A DNA stretch of 64,000 nucleotides from NCBI RefSeq assembly GCF_000247695.1, contig NW_004624848.1:398350-462349 (forward strand), read 5' to 3'. This document shows, piece after piece, positions 49,881 to 63,454 of this stretch; position 1 is the first letter of the stretch; each line of letters opens with the position of its first letter. Made by a program: the position numbers and the translations under genes. Source of the DNA: Heterocephalus glaber (lineage: Eukaryota; Chordata; Mammalia; Rodentia; Bathyergidae). The notes under the pieces were generated by a model, which saw nothing but the letters and a program-made list of their open reading frames with translations, was not told the DNA's origin and did not search any database.

Positions 49881-52774
49881 ATAAAAAATAGACTAGGAAA
49901 TTGGCTGACTAGGTCTTTGCTCTTAGTCTGAATTAAATGGGAAATATTGGGTCAGATATGTTACATTCAAAACTTCATATTGCTAAGAGACAACAGACAG
50001 TATTTCCTGGTCTTTCTAAATTGCATTATTAATAAAAAAGCAGTATATATTTTTTAGTTATATGTAATTTTTATTTCCACTCTTGCTATGAACATTTTAG
50101 ACTGCTGAAGTTGATTATTGCATAGTTAATATACTTTAATCATAAGTCTAGTTATTCACATGGGTGCTGCAAAGAACAGGAATTTGAGGAAGCCTGTATG
50201 ATTCCATATCTAACCATATTTGTATGTAATTATTTACAAATTTAATGGTTCATTATTGGCTACTGAAGAAGTAGAGTGAGAGAGGGTTAAGGGTTAACCA
50301 AAAGCTAGTTTACCTGGTGCAAAAATGGGGTAAAGATTCTGTTAGTCTCACGCTCTTCCCAACCATACTTAATGTTGTTATGAGTGGACACAGTGCACAG
50401 GCATCTTCAAAGACTTATGACCATTGTATCATCAAACGGATTGGGGTTGTCCTGGATAATGCTTTCCTGGGCTTTTCCGGGAGTCCATAAGGTCAGATCT
50501 AATTTCATAGTAATACTGAGAGTTTTTTCTTGCTGTTCTTGCTGTGTTGGTGTTTGCACTAGTGGGTGAATCTGTTGATGCCTTAGCATCAACCAAAGTG
50601 GGCAGTAAACCACCAGTAGTGACTGGTTTTTGTGGCCACTGCACACTCGGGGAGTAAGCATGAAATAAAAGCCAGATTCACATAAGAATGTCTACGAGGC
50701 ATTAACAACTACTCACTTTATTAAAAGTCTACCTGTAGGTAAGTACATATTAGCTTAGTCTCCTGAGAGACAAGATGAGGAGAATATGTAAAGCACTTCT
50801 CACGATGCAGTACTAAGTACTAAGTACTTAAAACATTGATTTGAGAGATTAAGTACCCTTTAACTTGAAGGAACACTGTCCTCTCATTTTTAGAAGGTGT
50901 AGTCGTTTCCCTTAGCATGTTATTTATGTTAGCATATAATAGATTATTTTAAAATGAACAAATACATACCTGTTTGAAAATTCTCAGCTTTAACTTTGAG
51001 AGGCTGGATAACCTTCATAGATAAATGCCTTTTGGGGTCCTCAATAATTTTCAAAGTGTCAAAGGGGCCTGAAATCAGAGTTTTAAAAACCGCTGTCTTT
51101 TGTTAACTTTTTGGAAATTATCTTCCTTTTGTCTATATGGTAACTTCAAAAGTACTACATTTCTATGATTCTAAGATTCCACAATTTTAAGATTCTGAGA
51201 TTTTTGGAAGATAATGTGTAGGGGAAAAGTGGAATTCTGGCCCAATAGCAGCAGGCTTTTTAGTAGTTAGCTATCTGCATTATGTGAGTGGGTCCAGTGT
51301 TCATTCTTATACTTGTTTTCGACAAATGTTTATTAAGTGTTTGCACTTTACAAAGTATGATAGCAGTCACTGGAGACCACGTTCTCCGTGAAAACAAGCA
51401 CATTATCTTTTTTCTGCCACTCAAGGCAGTGTGGTAGGTCAGAGTCTGTTGAAATCCACACCAGTCTCCCCTTTTATCTTAGTAGGCAAATTATTCACCT
51501 TCCCTTTGTAATATGGCAAAATAATTCATGCCATTTTGGATTATTTTGATGGCTAGAAATTTTATAATGTGAAGTGCATTAGTGGCATTTTGGAATTTTT
51601 TAGCCAATTTTTGTAAAGGACTTTATTGTATAGCAACTTTCTAATTCAAGGGACATAGAAACAAATACATCTTAGAATGGGAAATTCTAATTTTTTTTGC
51701 AAAGAAGTGTTTAATTTAGGAAAGCAAAATTTATTTTTAATCACCAGAAAAGAATCAGTTGGTCAGAATTAATTTTTTAAAAGAGAAGTGAGTTCCATTG
51801 AAAAGTCTGAGTCCAAGCAGCCGTTGGATTTATAATATTAGATTCTATTAAACATAGGAGAACTGCATTTTAATATAGTCAAGTAACTTGTCATATTTTT
51901 GTCAATTCCCTTTGAATAAAATGCACATTATGGGGGGAAATAAAACTGATAGCAATTTTATATGAATACTAAACATTAATACACATCAAGTTCAACCAGA
52001 GCTGTTTTAAGTTACGATATTCCTTCAGAGTAAATGAACACCATTTTTAGTTTGTTTATAATCTTATTTAATGATTTCAGTTAGAAATGGTGTCTCACTT
52101 CATTGACAGAAAGCATTTTAAAGAAAATTTCATTAGAGTGAGCTTATTTCATTCCCATATCAGACTTATTTGCTTTATATAAATTCATTCTATAAAGCAA
52201 AATTTTATATAATGTAAATATTGTTGTTCTCAGTCTTCCCAGTCTTTTAAAATCTTTAGTGGGTGGAGGGAAGAGCTTTGGCAAGAGACAGTTTTCATGA
52301 TGCTCCTTTTGTTCAAATTGAAGAACATGAATTTTCCTGCCTAAAATAGACTGTCAGTGCGGCTGACGGTCGTCCAGAGCCCTTCTGCGGCAGGGAGATG
52401 CTTGGCTTCGTACTTACCCAGAGGGGCAGAGTATGGATTTTAAACATTGCGTCTACAGAACCAGATCCAAATATCACCACATTAAAAATAGTTTTGCTTA
52501 TGCACAGAGAAAGGGTACTATGTCTTTCTTCATGCTTTATTAATATGGGAGGAATTGCGGGTCTCCCTCAAATGGGTGTGTGTTGACAGTCACTCACTTT
52601 GCAATGTGGAATTCTGGAGCAGAGCAAGGCCCATGCTCACAGAGGAGGAGGCGCAGGGAGCCTGTGCCCACTGTTAGATGTGTGTGTGGGGGGGGGCGAG
52701 GCTATTTTTACCTTTCTTGTCTGTCAACTGCGGTGCTGGTCACCTTTATATGTGCAGTAATGTAACAGGCACCT

Positions 52775-52788
52775 GTTGCCATGGCAGC
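52775..52788. promoter_or_regulatory. RFX-type X-box palindrome
   Basis: GTTGCCATGGCAGC is one base from the ideal RFX dimer site GTTGCCATGGCAAC. It sits at the edge of a 52,570-53,050 stretch that is more GC-rich than the rest of the intron. Confidence 0.45.
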
Positions 52789-54659
52789 ATGGACCAAAGA
52801 TGCAACCCATTGTTCTAAGGGAGCTCCCAGCGGTGCAGCTGCAGGTGGGATGAACACTGTGGGCTTTTGCTCTGTGAAGTAGCTGTGTCTGCGTGAGCCA
52901 GTGCCGTGGGGGCGGTGAGGCTTGTCCAGGGCTGCTCCTGTCTGATTTGATGATCTTTTCCCTTTAGTCTGACCACCGGGACCGACTCCACTTTCATTGC
53001 TAATATTGCAGCTGCACACTGGTTTGCAGAGGAAAAGCCCATGTGCAAGGATTGTCCTTTCTGAATGAGTAATTGATAGATAAAAAGCCAGAGTAGTTTC
53101 CGTATTTCTCTGTGCCTGAGGTGATGCTGCTGCTGCTAGTCATCTTCATTATTTTTGTGGTCTTGAAGTAAGTAAGAGCATTATTAAAAATAGGACTTTC
53201 TTCTACATGCATTTTAAAAAATCAAATGAGATGTCCAGTGAGATAACTTGGATTCAGAGGACTCTTACAGGAAACTGCTAATCAGACAAAAATCTTTTGT
53301 CACACCTGCATATTATGTATTTCAAAGATAACTGTAGACTGATGAGGTCTGAGAATCATGATGCATGGTTAGTGAGAGTAGACACACGTAAAGAAGCTAA
53401 CAAAAAACGAATGACAAAAAACGAAAGCTCCATTTTTTATCTTGTTCCCCCCACCTTTTTCTTAGTTTTTTTCATTTTGTACACTGGATACTTCTGTTTT
53501 AAAAATCCACGATTTCTTGGTATGCCACCATTTTATTTATCTGACTCTTCCCAGTACAAAACAGTTCTTGGGAGAAGCTTTGTAAATACTCAATACAAAA
53601 TGACTACCGACTTGCGGCAGGTTCATTTATTGAGTGCCTACCATATGTTGGCTTTATGGGGAATCATTAAATTCTGCTCCCTGTTTTAACTGAATATTTA
53701 AATTTCCCTTAAAAGTGTGGGTTTTTTTTCTTATGGTGCAGCCTTAAAAATGGCCAAAATAAACAACTTCAAAAGAGATGGTAAGAATTTCAAGAAACTG
53801 ACTTAGAAGCCTGGAAGTAGCACACCTCTGTCCACACACACGTGCATACAGACTCGCTCAGACCCCTGAGGAGCCGACAGCCATCCAGGTTCACGTAATG
53901 GAACCAACAGAACTGAATGTGGGTAATGAGAATGTCCCATCTGTGTTAGGAAGAACATCCTCATTGTACTCTCCGGCTTCTAAGTGTTTACCCGTTCCTT
54001 GCCTTCTGCCTTTCTTCATTTCTGCATGAGAAAATGAGGAAACTTGCAGACAGGGCTATTTTTAGATTTTCCCTGTAGGCACAGTGTTCTCATTCTCCTC
54101 TGGCTCTGCCTGCCTTCCCAGTCCCTTCCCCTTCCTCCCTGCCAACTCGGTCTGAGTGTGAACCTCACCTGCGCCACACGCGGCAGTTCCCACTGAGAGG
54201 AGAGCAGACACTGCAAGCGGGCACTCGGAAATGGGATGCCCTTTTGGTGCAGTGACTTTGCTGAACCAAACAAAATATTTGTCTGGCATTTTGTATTTTT
54301 AAAAAATTTAATTTCACGAATACCTATTTTTATTATTAATTGTTCAAAACGCAACAGTAGTCCACCTGGAGAAGCACTGGGCTAATATATCTTCCACTTC
54401 TCTGCGGATGGCTCTGGGTTTCCTGTCTTCGTGCCTTTGCATGTTTTCCAGCTCATACTACCCGGCTCTTTGCAGCCAACTGGAATGACCTCTCCTTCGT
54501 GAGTATTTCCCTGAACTCCGTTACTGAAGTGCTTTATATTTCTGCTGGAAACCTTATAATCAATACTAATTGAGTACAATATTGTTTAACATTGTGTATA
54601 AACGTAGTTGCTTTTTTCCTCAATACTGCCTGGGAGACAGAATTGAAACATACAACAAG

Positions 54660-54868
54660 GATGGATGAGAGCATGGGCCTTAAGTTCCTGAACATCTGGC
54701 ATGTGCTGAGAGGGGCTTAATAGCCTCTTTGTTCCTCAGCTTCCTCATTGATCATGGGACTAGGGTCACACCTATCTCTTAAGGTTACCACGAGAGTAAA
54801 TGAAATAATACATGTGGAGCACTAAGTACACAGTTCCCGGGGAATACTAAACACTCAATGTGTGGAGA
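54660..54868 (+). repeat. MIR SINE
   Basis: 'tcctcagcttcctcattgatc', 'ggttaccacgagagtaaatg', 'aaataatacatgtggagcac' and 'actaaacactcaatg' follow the sense MIR end. Confidence 0.65.
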
Positions 54869-55976
54869 TACTGTGTTATCATTATTAATACTAACAGCAT
54901 ATTTAGTGCATGTTTATTGCCTTTGTCGAGACATTGCCAGAATTAGTTTTTTAATCTCATTGTTTTGAGGAAAAAGAAAATGCAAAGGGAGTAACCCAGC
55001 CACTCAGGGGACAGCTGGAAAGGGTGGTACACATGTATGTGGGAAGTGACTGGGTTTCTGCAGATTTCTCGTGGTCCTTCCACAGCCAAGTTCGTGGGGC
55101 TGAGGCGCCTCCTTCAGACACTGTAAGCAGTCAGGAGTCACTTGAGAGAATTCTTTCCATACAGGCAACATTAGCACTACCAAAGGAAAATGAAATTAAA
55201 AAAAAACTTTAGAGGAAAAAATATGTGAAAATATCTCACTACCAAAAACAACAAGTAAAATTTTGGCTAGAACACCTGTATTTTCTGCATATAATTTTAG
55301 TTAGGTAAACATTGAAAAGATATATTTTCCTAAAAGTAGAAAGAGTATCTTCATGGAAAATGGTGTCCTCTTTAGATGCAGAAGATCAGTTTTGCAAAAA
55401 ATTTGTCGTTTTAAGGAATGAAAAGTCACAAATTTAAACAAGTAGCACCAACGGTGATTAACATTCCCAGTGTTTAAATACAACATTTATCCCCAAACAG
55501 ACTTTGCAGTAGGATAATTATCTAAGAACATAGACATGTAGATGTGGACTACAGTGGTTAATCATGCAATAATTCAATAATTTATGTGCACTCAATACAT
55601 TAAAATCACATTATGGATTTATAGCTATGAGAAGATACTTTATTAGGTTTTTAAAAAATAGGCAAGCTATCTTAAAAGCAAGCGGAAACATGTTCAATAT
55701 ATAATAACTAAATCAACTGCCAAGCAAAATGGCACTGAATTTAAGGGAGTGGATTATGGTTTTGTGGTCAAATTATTTTTGGTCTTTTAATGAGAATTCA
55801 GAAGGAAGATTATAAACAAAATTTCAAAGAATTAGATAGCATGATCTAAGAGGTACATAAGCTCTTGTTAGATAAGGGAAAGAACAAAATATATAATTTA
55901 CTATAGCTGGAGGATAAGGAAAACAAAGAAAATAGATTATTTAGGGCCTTACAGTGTGATGCTTCCTCTCCAGGTG

Positions 55977-56012
55977 TACACACATGCACACTCATGCACA
56001 CACACACACACC
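55977..56012. repeat. (CA)n microsatellite, interrupted
   Basis: CACACATGCACACTCATG then an uninterrupted (CA) run. Confidence 0.9.
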
Positions 56013-56429
56013 TCTACACCTGATGATATGCCGAGGACATGCGTGGGTCTGAGTAAAATGAGTGGCAACATTTTCTAGAAGAGAAATTAAGCTGAGCGCA
56101 GGTGCCCATTTTCCATAACAGTGTCTGTTAAACTCAAGTGGCATGCCATTCTCTAAGGGAAACATTAAAATCATCACAGACTGTTGAGTGATTCAAAATT
56201 AGACCAGACAAAGCACTTTTAAAATACACTGTGGGAAACAGTCTAATATTGGTAAGGCAATAAAAAGATAATGTATATCATCCTTTTCCACTTCTAACTT
56301 TTAATGTTTTCAGGTAGTTCAAAAATAGAAAAATACACTATTTATAGAAGTACTGAAAGTTGGACGCTAAACACTGAAGAGCTTATTATTTAACAGTGAT
56401 ATATTTAATATTTATAGCTTTTTCTATAG

Positions 56430-56783
56430 TCTGGATCTGTATTATCTCCCAGAGGTGTGATCTGCAGTTGGGGTTACTACTGGGAGGTAGTAGAACTGTG
56501 AAAAGGTAGGATCTAGTGGGAAGAAGTGAGGTCATTGGGGCATAGCCTAAAGGGAATGCTGGGACTCCTACTCCTTCCTCTTCCTCTTTGTTACTTCCTG
56601 CCCATGAAGAGAGTGTGTTGCTCCACCACATGCTCTCTCCATGATGTGCTGCCACAGGCCCAAAGTGACAAGCCCATTTGATCAGGGACTGAAACCTCTC
56701 AAGCTGTGAGCCAAAATAAGCATCGTCTTTTATGGGTTGATCATCCCAGATATTTGTTTTAATGACAGAAAGTTGACGAGCAC
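56430..56783 (+). repeat. MaLR-type solo LTR, + strand
   Basis: 'tactgggaggtagtagaactg', 'ctagtgggaagaagtgaggtc', 'tgctctctccatgatgtgc', 'gggactgaaacctctcaagc' and 'gtgagccaaaataagcatcg' follow the sense LTR. The 154-codon opposite-strand frame at 56386-56850 is an artefact of this LTR. Confidence 0.7.
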
Positions 56784-57245
56784 AGCTTTGTTGTACAAAT
56801 AATACAAATGTAGCTGTGTGTTGGACCTTTCCACACCACTGTGGAGGCACAGTGGAGCATAGGGTCCAGATTTGTCCTTATAAGTTAGATTCTAAACACA
56901 TATCCCCAGTATAAGTGTTGATGGTGTCATGAAAATTAAAAAGATTTAGTTTTTTCTCTCATATATAGATATAAATAAATTGCACATAAACTTATTGTGA
57001 TGCAAAAGAGAGAGATTATTTGAGGATTACTAGCTGATGTCTAGAAAAATAGGGGGTATTAGGTAGAAAGCAACTTGTAGAAAAGTTATTTTTCATGTTC
57101 TCTCTGACCTTAACCTAAATAATGAGCAATTAGATGCTACCTCTGTTATATCATTAACTTTCTCTCATATTCAAAGGCCATGAAGCTGCTACATAAAATA
57201 AAATTGTTTAGGAAGAAAGGGGTCAGTAAATTTTTCTAATAGATT

Positions 57246-57644
57246 TTAATTCATGGTTGCTTTATTCCAGATACCCTTCCAAACTATAGAGTTCTGCATG
57301 CTACCCTCTTTCTCAGCAGTGGGAAGCCTTCCTCCGCTCATGTCAAACAAACACACTTTAATCAGAAGTGGCAGCTTACTGTTCCCTGGGGTAGGCATTA
57401 AATTTTGCTGTGCTACCTCAGCAAACATCAAGAACTGGGAAAATAAACGTTGTCTCTGTTGTCTGTATGTGAATGAACCGTATATTAATAGCATGCTTTG
57501 AGAGCAGGGACTGTGATCTTTTGGGTAAACCATGGTTAGACTTCGGGCCACATAGATGAGCTGTCTGAAACCCATCCTGACAATTCTTATTGTTTCTACA
57601 CCAGCTGTGTAGCAGGGAATCTTTGTGTGTACTTGGTTGCTCAA
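57246..57644 (-). other. 132-codon open frame, unrecognised
   Basis: One of the longest repeat-free open frames in this intron. It has no signal peptide, domain or codon bias that I recognise, and composition is ordinary intronic. Most likely chance; an exon of an antisense transcript cannot be excluded. Confidence 0.12.
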
Positions 57645-57941
57645 ACCAACCCTGCCCTATCTGACCAGCTTCATATACTCTCCATAGAAAATTGCCATCA
57701 GCTAACTTTGCTCACAATCTCTGCTCTTAAAGCATGTTATTTGATAGAAAGTTTATACATGCACATAAGAGAAAGATCCTTTGCTGTGTTATTTAGGTGT
57801 GCTGTGGTAACAAGGCAAAATTAAATGTCCAGTTCATTTCTCTGTGGAAGTAGTGCCAATGGATTGGCACTGGCCCCAGGGACCATTTGCTTTGGGGCCA
57901 ACCCACTGAGAAGATGTAGATGATGTTCAGTTAAAGTTTGT

Positions 57942-57963
57942 GAAATGAATGAATGAATGATCA
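57942..57963. repeat. (GAAT)n microsatellite
   Basis: Five AATG units. Confidence 0.85.
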
Positions 57964-58374
57964 TTTTATTATTGCTTTGCCGCATTTCTTTTTGAGCAAC
58001 TGGTCTAGAGTAACTAGGGACTGCAAAAACACAGGAATCACTCCTGGGAACTGAATGCCAAAACAATAAAAGTAGTGGTGTTCATTTAGTCATCTGCTGA
58101 ATTTTAAGCATATATACGACCTTCCTCTAGCCTCAATTATGCAGCATAATCTGCTTGAGTAAACCTGTAAAATTTTGGAAGAAACAGATCTATATCTGTA
58201 TCCTTACTTGGCTGTTCACTAGTACTCTACCCAGGGTAGTTCATTCACCCATTCTGAGACTAAGGTTTTTTTTCCCTATAAAATGGACACATTTTCCTTT
58301 ATCTTGGAGGCTTGTTTTGCACTTCGTAAGGTGTGCTTACGCATCTCCGCAATAGCAGTAACTGTTGTACTTTG

Positions 58375-59368
58375 AATATTATGTGTGATCTTCTCTGTGA
58401 CAAATACCTGAGACAATCATCTTGATATAGCAAATGATATCAGGAGCTCCAAATATGATATAAGGGGATTATTGTAACTCCCAATCTATTAGATGTCTGA
58501 TATGCCTAGTTCATATACTCTAAAATCAAGGAGTGAATTCTAGGAACAATGGAGGTTAAGAGTAGAAAGTATTTATTGTGGGGCCTGAAAGTGGGTTACT
58601 GAAACCCCACTTCTCAGGGAAAGTTTTATAGAGCACAACCACATGGGTACAACATGGTTTACAGCTATGACCCACCAATAAAATTATAAGTATAGTCACT
58701 TAGGTAACATTGATCCATTGGGGAAGCAAGTCACACACCAAATGTACATGGAAAGAGCAAAGAACTTTTCAGGAAGGGATGAGTCCAAGGGTCTTGGTCA
58801 TCCCCTGAGGTGACTGATGTCTGTGTAAACTTCATTAGGCCAGATGTTATCATTTATCTCAGATAGAGGCCAGATGCATCTCCAGCCACAATTGCAATGT
58901 GTTTTCACCTTTGCCTGGACTCTCTTGAGGGCCTAGCCCTATCTGACTGCCTGTGATATTCCTCCCTAACTCAGCTGTCTATAATAATCTCATCATGGAA
59001 AGGATTTACTTTGGCTCACCGTTTTGGAGGTTTTAACTCATAATCAGTTGTCCTCATTGCTTTAAGCCTATGGTGAGGCAGCACAACATGGTGAGACTGC
59101 GTGGCAGAGGAAGCTGCTCACCTCACAGAGAGGAGAAGCAAAAGAGAGGAGAAAGGGGCCAAGCTGTAATCTCCCCTTCAAGCCCCACTCCAGTGACCAA
59201 ACCTCCTCCCACTGGGCCCCTTCAAGCCCCGCCCCCGCCATGACCTAACCTCCTCCCCCCGGGCCCCTCCCCCTGACAGTTCCACCACCTCCCAATGGCA
59301 CTGTAGATGGGAGACTAAGCTTTTGACACATGGGCTTTTGGGAGACACTTATATCCAAACTATAGCAA
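58375..59368 (-). repeat. MaLR-type LTR interrupted by another element
   Basis: The start ('tgtgacaaatacctgagacaatcatc') is at 58396-58424. The continuation ('ggaaaggatttactttggctc' through 'cccaatggcactgtagatggg') resumes at about 58995 and runs to 59368. About 570 bases at 58429-58994 do not belong to it. A 44-48 bp internal duplication with CCCCTTCAAGCCCC lies at 59173-59264. Confidence 0.75.
58429..58994 (-). mobile_element. Solo LTR-like insertion inside the MaLR LTR
   Basis: About 570 bases split an older LTR. The text has a 'gtagaaagtatttattgtgggg' block and 'cactt ctcagggaaagttttatag' features on the + strand that look like an antisense LTR with its polyadenylation end to the left. 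I cannot name the family. Imperfect repeats of AATC(T)CATC lie at its edges. No internal genes. Confidence 0.5.
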
Positions 59369-60184
59369 GGAGAGAAATAATATTTATTAATCAGGATAAA
59401 ATAAAGGCCAGCTCAGTAATTAGGTCAGTTTGAAGTCAAATCTTTGCTCTCAAACTAGTCATCTATAAGCTTGTACTGATTTATATCATTCCACTCAATT
59501 CCTGTGCAGTGGGGATGATGTTATTTATACTGCATAGCAGGAAAGAATATTAATGAAAATGTCTGTGTCCTTCCAGCCCTGACCCAAGCATCCTTTCCCA
59601 AGAGAAATGAAATTGCACACTTTTCCAGTTAATCGATTATCCTCTTCTATAGGTTGGCAGCCCTATTCCCTGATAATACTCTCCAAAAGGCTCCAGAGTC
59701 TTGCTTCTTATTGCTGACTTGTATCTAGCTGTAGCCTCTATGCAGGTCCCGTTTCTAGGTGTCGTGATTGCTTACGTCTTTGCAGTAGATTCCTTTTCCG
59801 TTTCAGGTTAGCTACTGTAATACTGATATCCAATGCAGTAAACTTTTATAGCCAAAAGAGGTTTCGTACAAACCAACTGAAGACAGAAAAGAAGATAGAC
59901 CCTACTGGACATGGAAAAGTGTGAGAGTGTCTTTTCTTTTCCTGAATGGAGTCAGGGATTCTGCTGACCATGTGTCTGCATGTGATGTCAGTGGGAACTT
60001 TGAATATTGAGGGTGGAGATGCTTGGATGGTCTGACTGTGGAGCTGTTAGAAGAAGCTGGAAATGCTTAGAACCTCGGGTGAGTAAAAAGGCTAGGAACC
60101 TTAGAATCATTCTAACAGTTGCCTTTAATTAAAGGATTTTGGCAAGTCAGCTGTTGAGAAAGCATTAACTCTTTGGAAATCTAA

Positions 60185-60472
<288 letters not shown>

Positions 60473-61529
60473 TAAGTGGTATGAAGGAGTAACATCTTCT
60501 GGATAATTGCATTTATGTTAAAGAGGTAGTAGGATTCTGAGAAAACTCACACCACTCTAGGTCTGATTGGTTTAACCCTTGAAAAGAATTCTGAATGTGA
60601 ATCTGAGAGTGGAGATCCAGAGAAGTCAAATATACCGGAGCATTGAGTGACAACCCGTGCTATGCACAGAAGCCCATGCCCTGTTTCACATTCATTGTGT
60701 GGCTTGGCTCTCTTGGTGGAAATTCACACAGGTTAGGTTGGAAAAATACAGGGATCTTGGGAACCAGAACTGGTGGAGCAAGGAGAAGTGAGTACCAGAG
60801 ATTCTGTTATTAGGCCACAGGAGAGAACATGGTGGAGACAGTGACATGGCATAATATCTAAATTCCTATTTAAACTTGAGTGACGTTCATGAATGTCATG
60901 AAAAATGAAAGCCAATCTGTTGAGTAGTCACAGTATCAAGGTATGGTTTGCTGTTTAAGTAAAGAAGCATGGATTTTGAGTGCAGGGACATCCTTCCAGT
61001 AGACACAGAGGAGGTGGGAAGGCATCCAGCACCTAGGAAGGGGAGCTGGTGGAGGCTAGGTAGGAAGGAGTTATTGCTATATACAGCATTGATCAAGAAT
61101 TCAGGGGCGAACTCAGACATTTTGGTGTCTCTGCAGTAGTTAAAGTCAATACAGTGTAGAAAGGGGCTGGGGGTGGAACTAGAGAGTTCTGGGTTGCAGA
61201 AGTTAAAGCACAGCATTTGCACATGGCACACGTGATCTTACATTTTTTGGAAATAAAGGTAATTGAGACACTCAGTAGTGGCAGAAACCACCTATAAAGT
61301 CTGAAGTGTTTCACACCAGTGATGGAAATGATGGCTAGCTTTCAAATCTCACCATATAGTGAGTGGGGCATCCCTACACATGCATCCTTCCTTGCTCAAA
61401 AATGAATTTACTAAGAAACTGGGGCAGCTGGAGACTTAAAATACAGGGGTGCACAGTGAAATACCAAACCAGCTCTGCAGAAGCCAAATGACTGTGGGAA
61501 AGTGTAACAACAAGCCTAATATTGAGGTT

Positions 61530-61628
61530 AAACTTGGTGTGGTGCTGCCTGCCTGTAACCTGAACTACTTAGGAGGCCGAGGCGAGAGATTCATGGCTTG
61601 TAGGTCAGTCTAGCGTCACCTCAAAAAA
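61530..61628 (+). repeat. Partial B1 SINE
   Basis: 'ggtgtggtgctgcctgcctg', 'taacctgaactacttaggagg' and 'ccgaggcgagag' are a B1 5' part. Its A-rich end runs straight into the satellite. Confidence 0.65.
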
Positions 61629-61876
61629 ATACACTATAGTACAGTACATTACAATACAGTACACTGCAGTACAGTACACTGCAGTACACTGCAGTATAGT
61701 ACACTACAGTACACTTCAGTACACTACAGTATAGCACACTGCATTACAGCACAGTACACTACAGTATAGTACACTACAGTACGGCATACTACAGTACAGC
61801 ACAGTACAGTACAGTACACTACAGTACAGTGCACTATAGTACACTACAGTACACTACAGTACAGTACAGTACAATA
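61629..61876. repeat. (ACAGT/ACACT)n imperfect satellite
   Basis: About 250 bases of 5-bp units, mainly ACAGT, ACACT, GCAGT and ATAGT. Units meet as GTAC and CTGCAG palindromes, so the array is highly self-complementary. Confidence 0.95.
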
Positions 61877-61964
61877 AATACTTTTAGGGTCCAGGTCTTC
61901 CAAATCCAACACTGGTATTTTTTCTTGTAAAAACTTGTGACACTGATGCTTGGTTACTATTGCT

Positions 61965-62042
61965 TCTCTTAATAAGGTGGGGAATGCAGGATATACAAGG
62001 CCATGAGTTTGATTCCCAGTATTGCAAAACAAAACCCCCAAA
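61965..62042 (+). repeat. Degraded ID-type SINE
   Basis: 'ggatatacaaggccatgagt' and 'tttgattcccagtattgc' plus A/C-rich tail. Confidence 0.5.
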
Positions 62043-62074
62043 GCTCTTGTTAATTTCACTCTGAAGCATATTTC

Positions 62075-62166
62075 TTTTTTTTTTTTTTTTTTGGTACCGG
62101 AGATTGAACTCGGCTCCTTGCGCTTGCACAACAGGCAGCGAAACCACTGAGCTAAATCCCCAGCCC
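62075..62166 (-). repeat. Young ID-type SINE with GGTACC module
   Basis: Poly-T, 'ggtaccggagattgaactcg', 'gcgcttgcacaacaggc' and 'accactgagctaaatcccc'. Duplication CATATTTC lies at 62067-62074 and 62167-62174. Confidence 0.93.
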
Positions 62167-63454
62167 CATATTTCAATGTTTATTCCTAAACTCTATGACT
62201 TAAGTAAGATGGATTTTATGTGCTTTAAACATTAGAAGCAATATTATTCCTGTGGGATTGTGAATCGCAATTTTATGAGTTTCTGCCATGTCCTGCCCTG
62301 TCTGATCCACATGCCTGTGTAGATTGAAGGCAGAATGGGTGACAGATTCTCTCCTTTGTGTGTCTAAGTTGAGGAAATTTTGTGCATAGAGAAATTTACA
62401 TTCCTGAGACATCAGTTACTGTGTTGCTATTATAAGGGCCTGAAATTTCCTCATAGAATTGAGAGAGCCTGGAAAAAACAGTCCATCCATTGCAGACAGT
62501 CATATAAATATGAGTATTCTTATCCTTTCAAAGAAGATTTCACTTTTAAGTACATTATAAGGAGTAATGGGTTTAAAATTAAATCTCCTTTGAGTATATA
62601 ATTCACATTGAAAAGTAAAAGTGAAGACTTTGCTAATCCCAGATTTATGCTTTGAGTATTCTTATTAACCAGTTTAGTGCAAACACTAGTAATATTTTTG
62701 TCTTCCTTTATATAAAAGGATTAGTTACTGAAAAGACTAATGGTTTTAACAGTTTCATCTCATACGTTCTGCTGCAGCTAAATTAGTTGGAGGGCTATAG
62801 AATTTATGAATCATGGGTTATTAATACATTATGGAGCGAAATGCTGCTTAATCCTACTGGGTATGAGGTTATGGAGCATGCATCCGCAGAGAGCTCAGAG
62901 CACCTTATAAGCAGTTACTTCGGCACTTCTCAGACCCCTCAGGCAGCCCCAGCTCTGTGGCTGTGTGTCTTGGTGCTAGAGCCCCTGAGCCCTCCCATCT
63001 GTGCTTCTCCCATGCTGCCTCCACTGTGACCCATCAGGATTTAGAAATTGTTGCTGAAAGGCCTGAGATTTTGGCAAAGCCCACTCTGTAAGCAAGAGTA
63101 TATTCTTGCTGTGGTTAAGAGGCATGGTTGAGTTTGTTTGAAAATGACTATTAAACCCACTAGTTTTACAGTGCTTCCCTCAGCATTTTAGTGAAAACAG
63201 GGAGAGATCACCTGGGTGGGGGTTTAGTAAAATATTATGCTTTTGAGCCAGAAACTCTGCTAAGTTCTTCAGATAATGCATATCCTAGGCCACTATCTTC
63301 ATACTTTCTAACTGAAGGGAAGAAAGTACAATGTACTCTTTGAAAGTATTCAGGAAGAGTTTTTCTAAAAGTTTTGTAGGTTTTCTAGACAGATGTCCTT
63401 TATGGAGTGCCCTAGTTCTCAAACTTGAATTTTGTTAAATTTATTTGAAAACAG

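Noticed and set aside
53297..53689. 130-codon open frame
   Set aside because: AT-rich composition, no motif, and its end overlaps a MIR-like fragment ('tcatttattgagtgcctacc').
56386..56850. 154-codon minus-strand open frame
   Set aside because: It lies across a + strand MaLR LTR and ends in AT-rich sequence; LTR text explains it.
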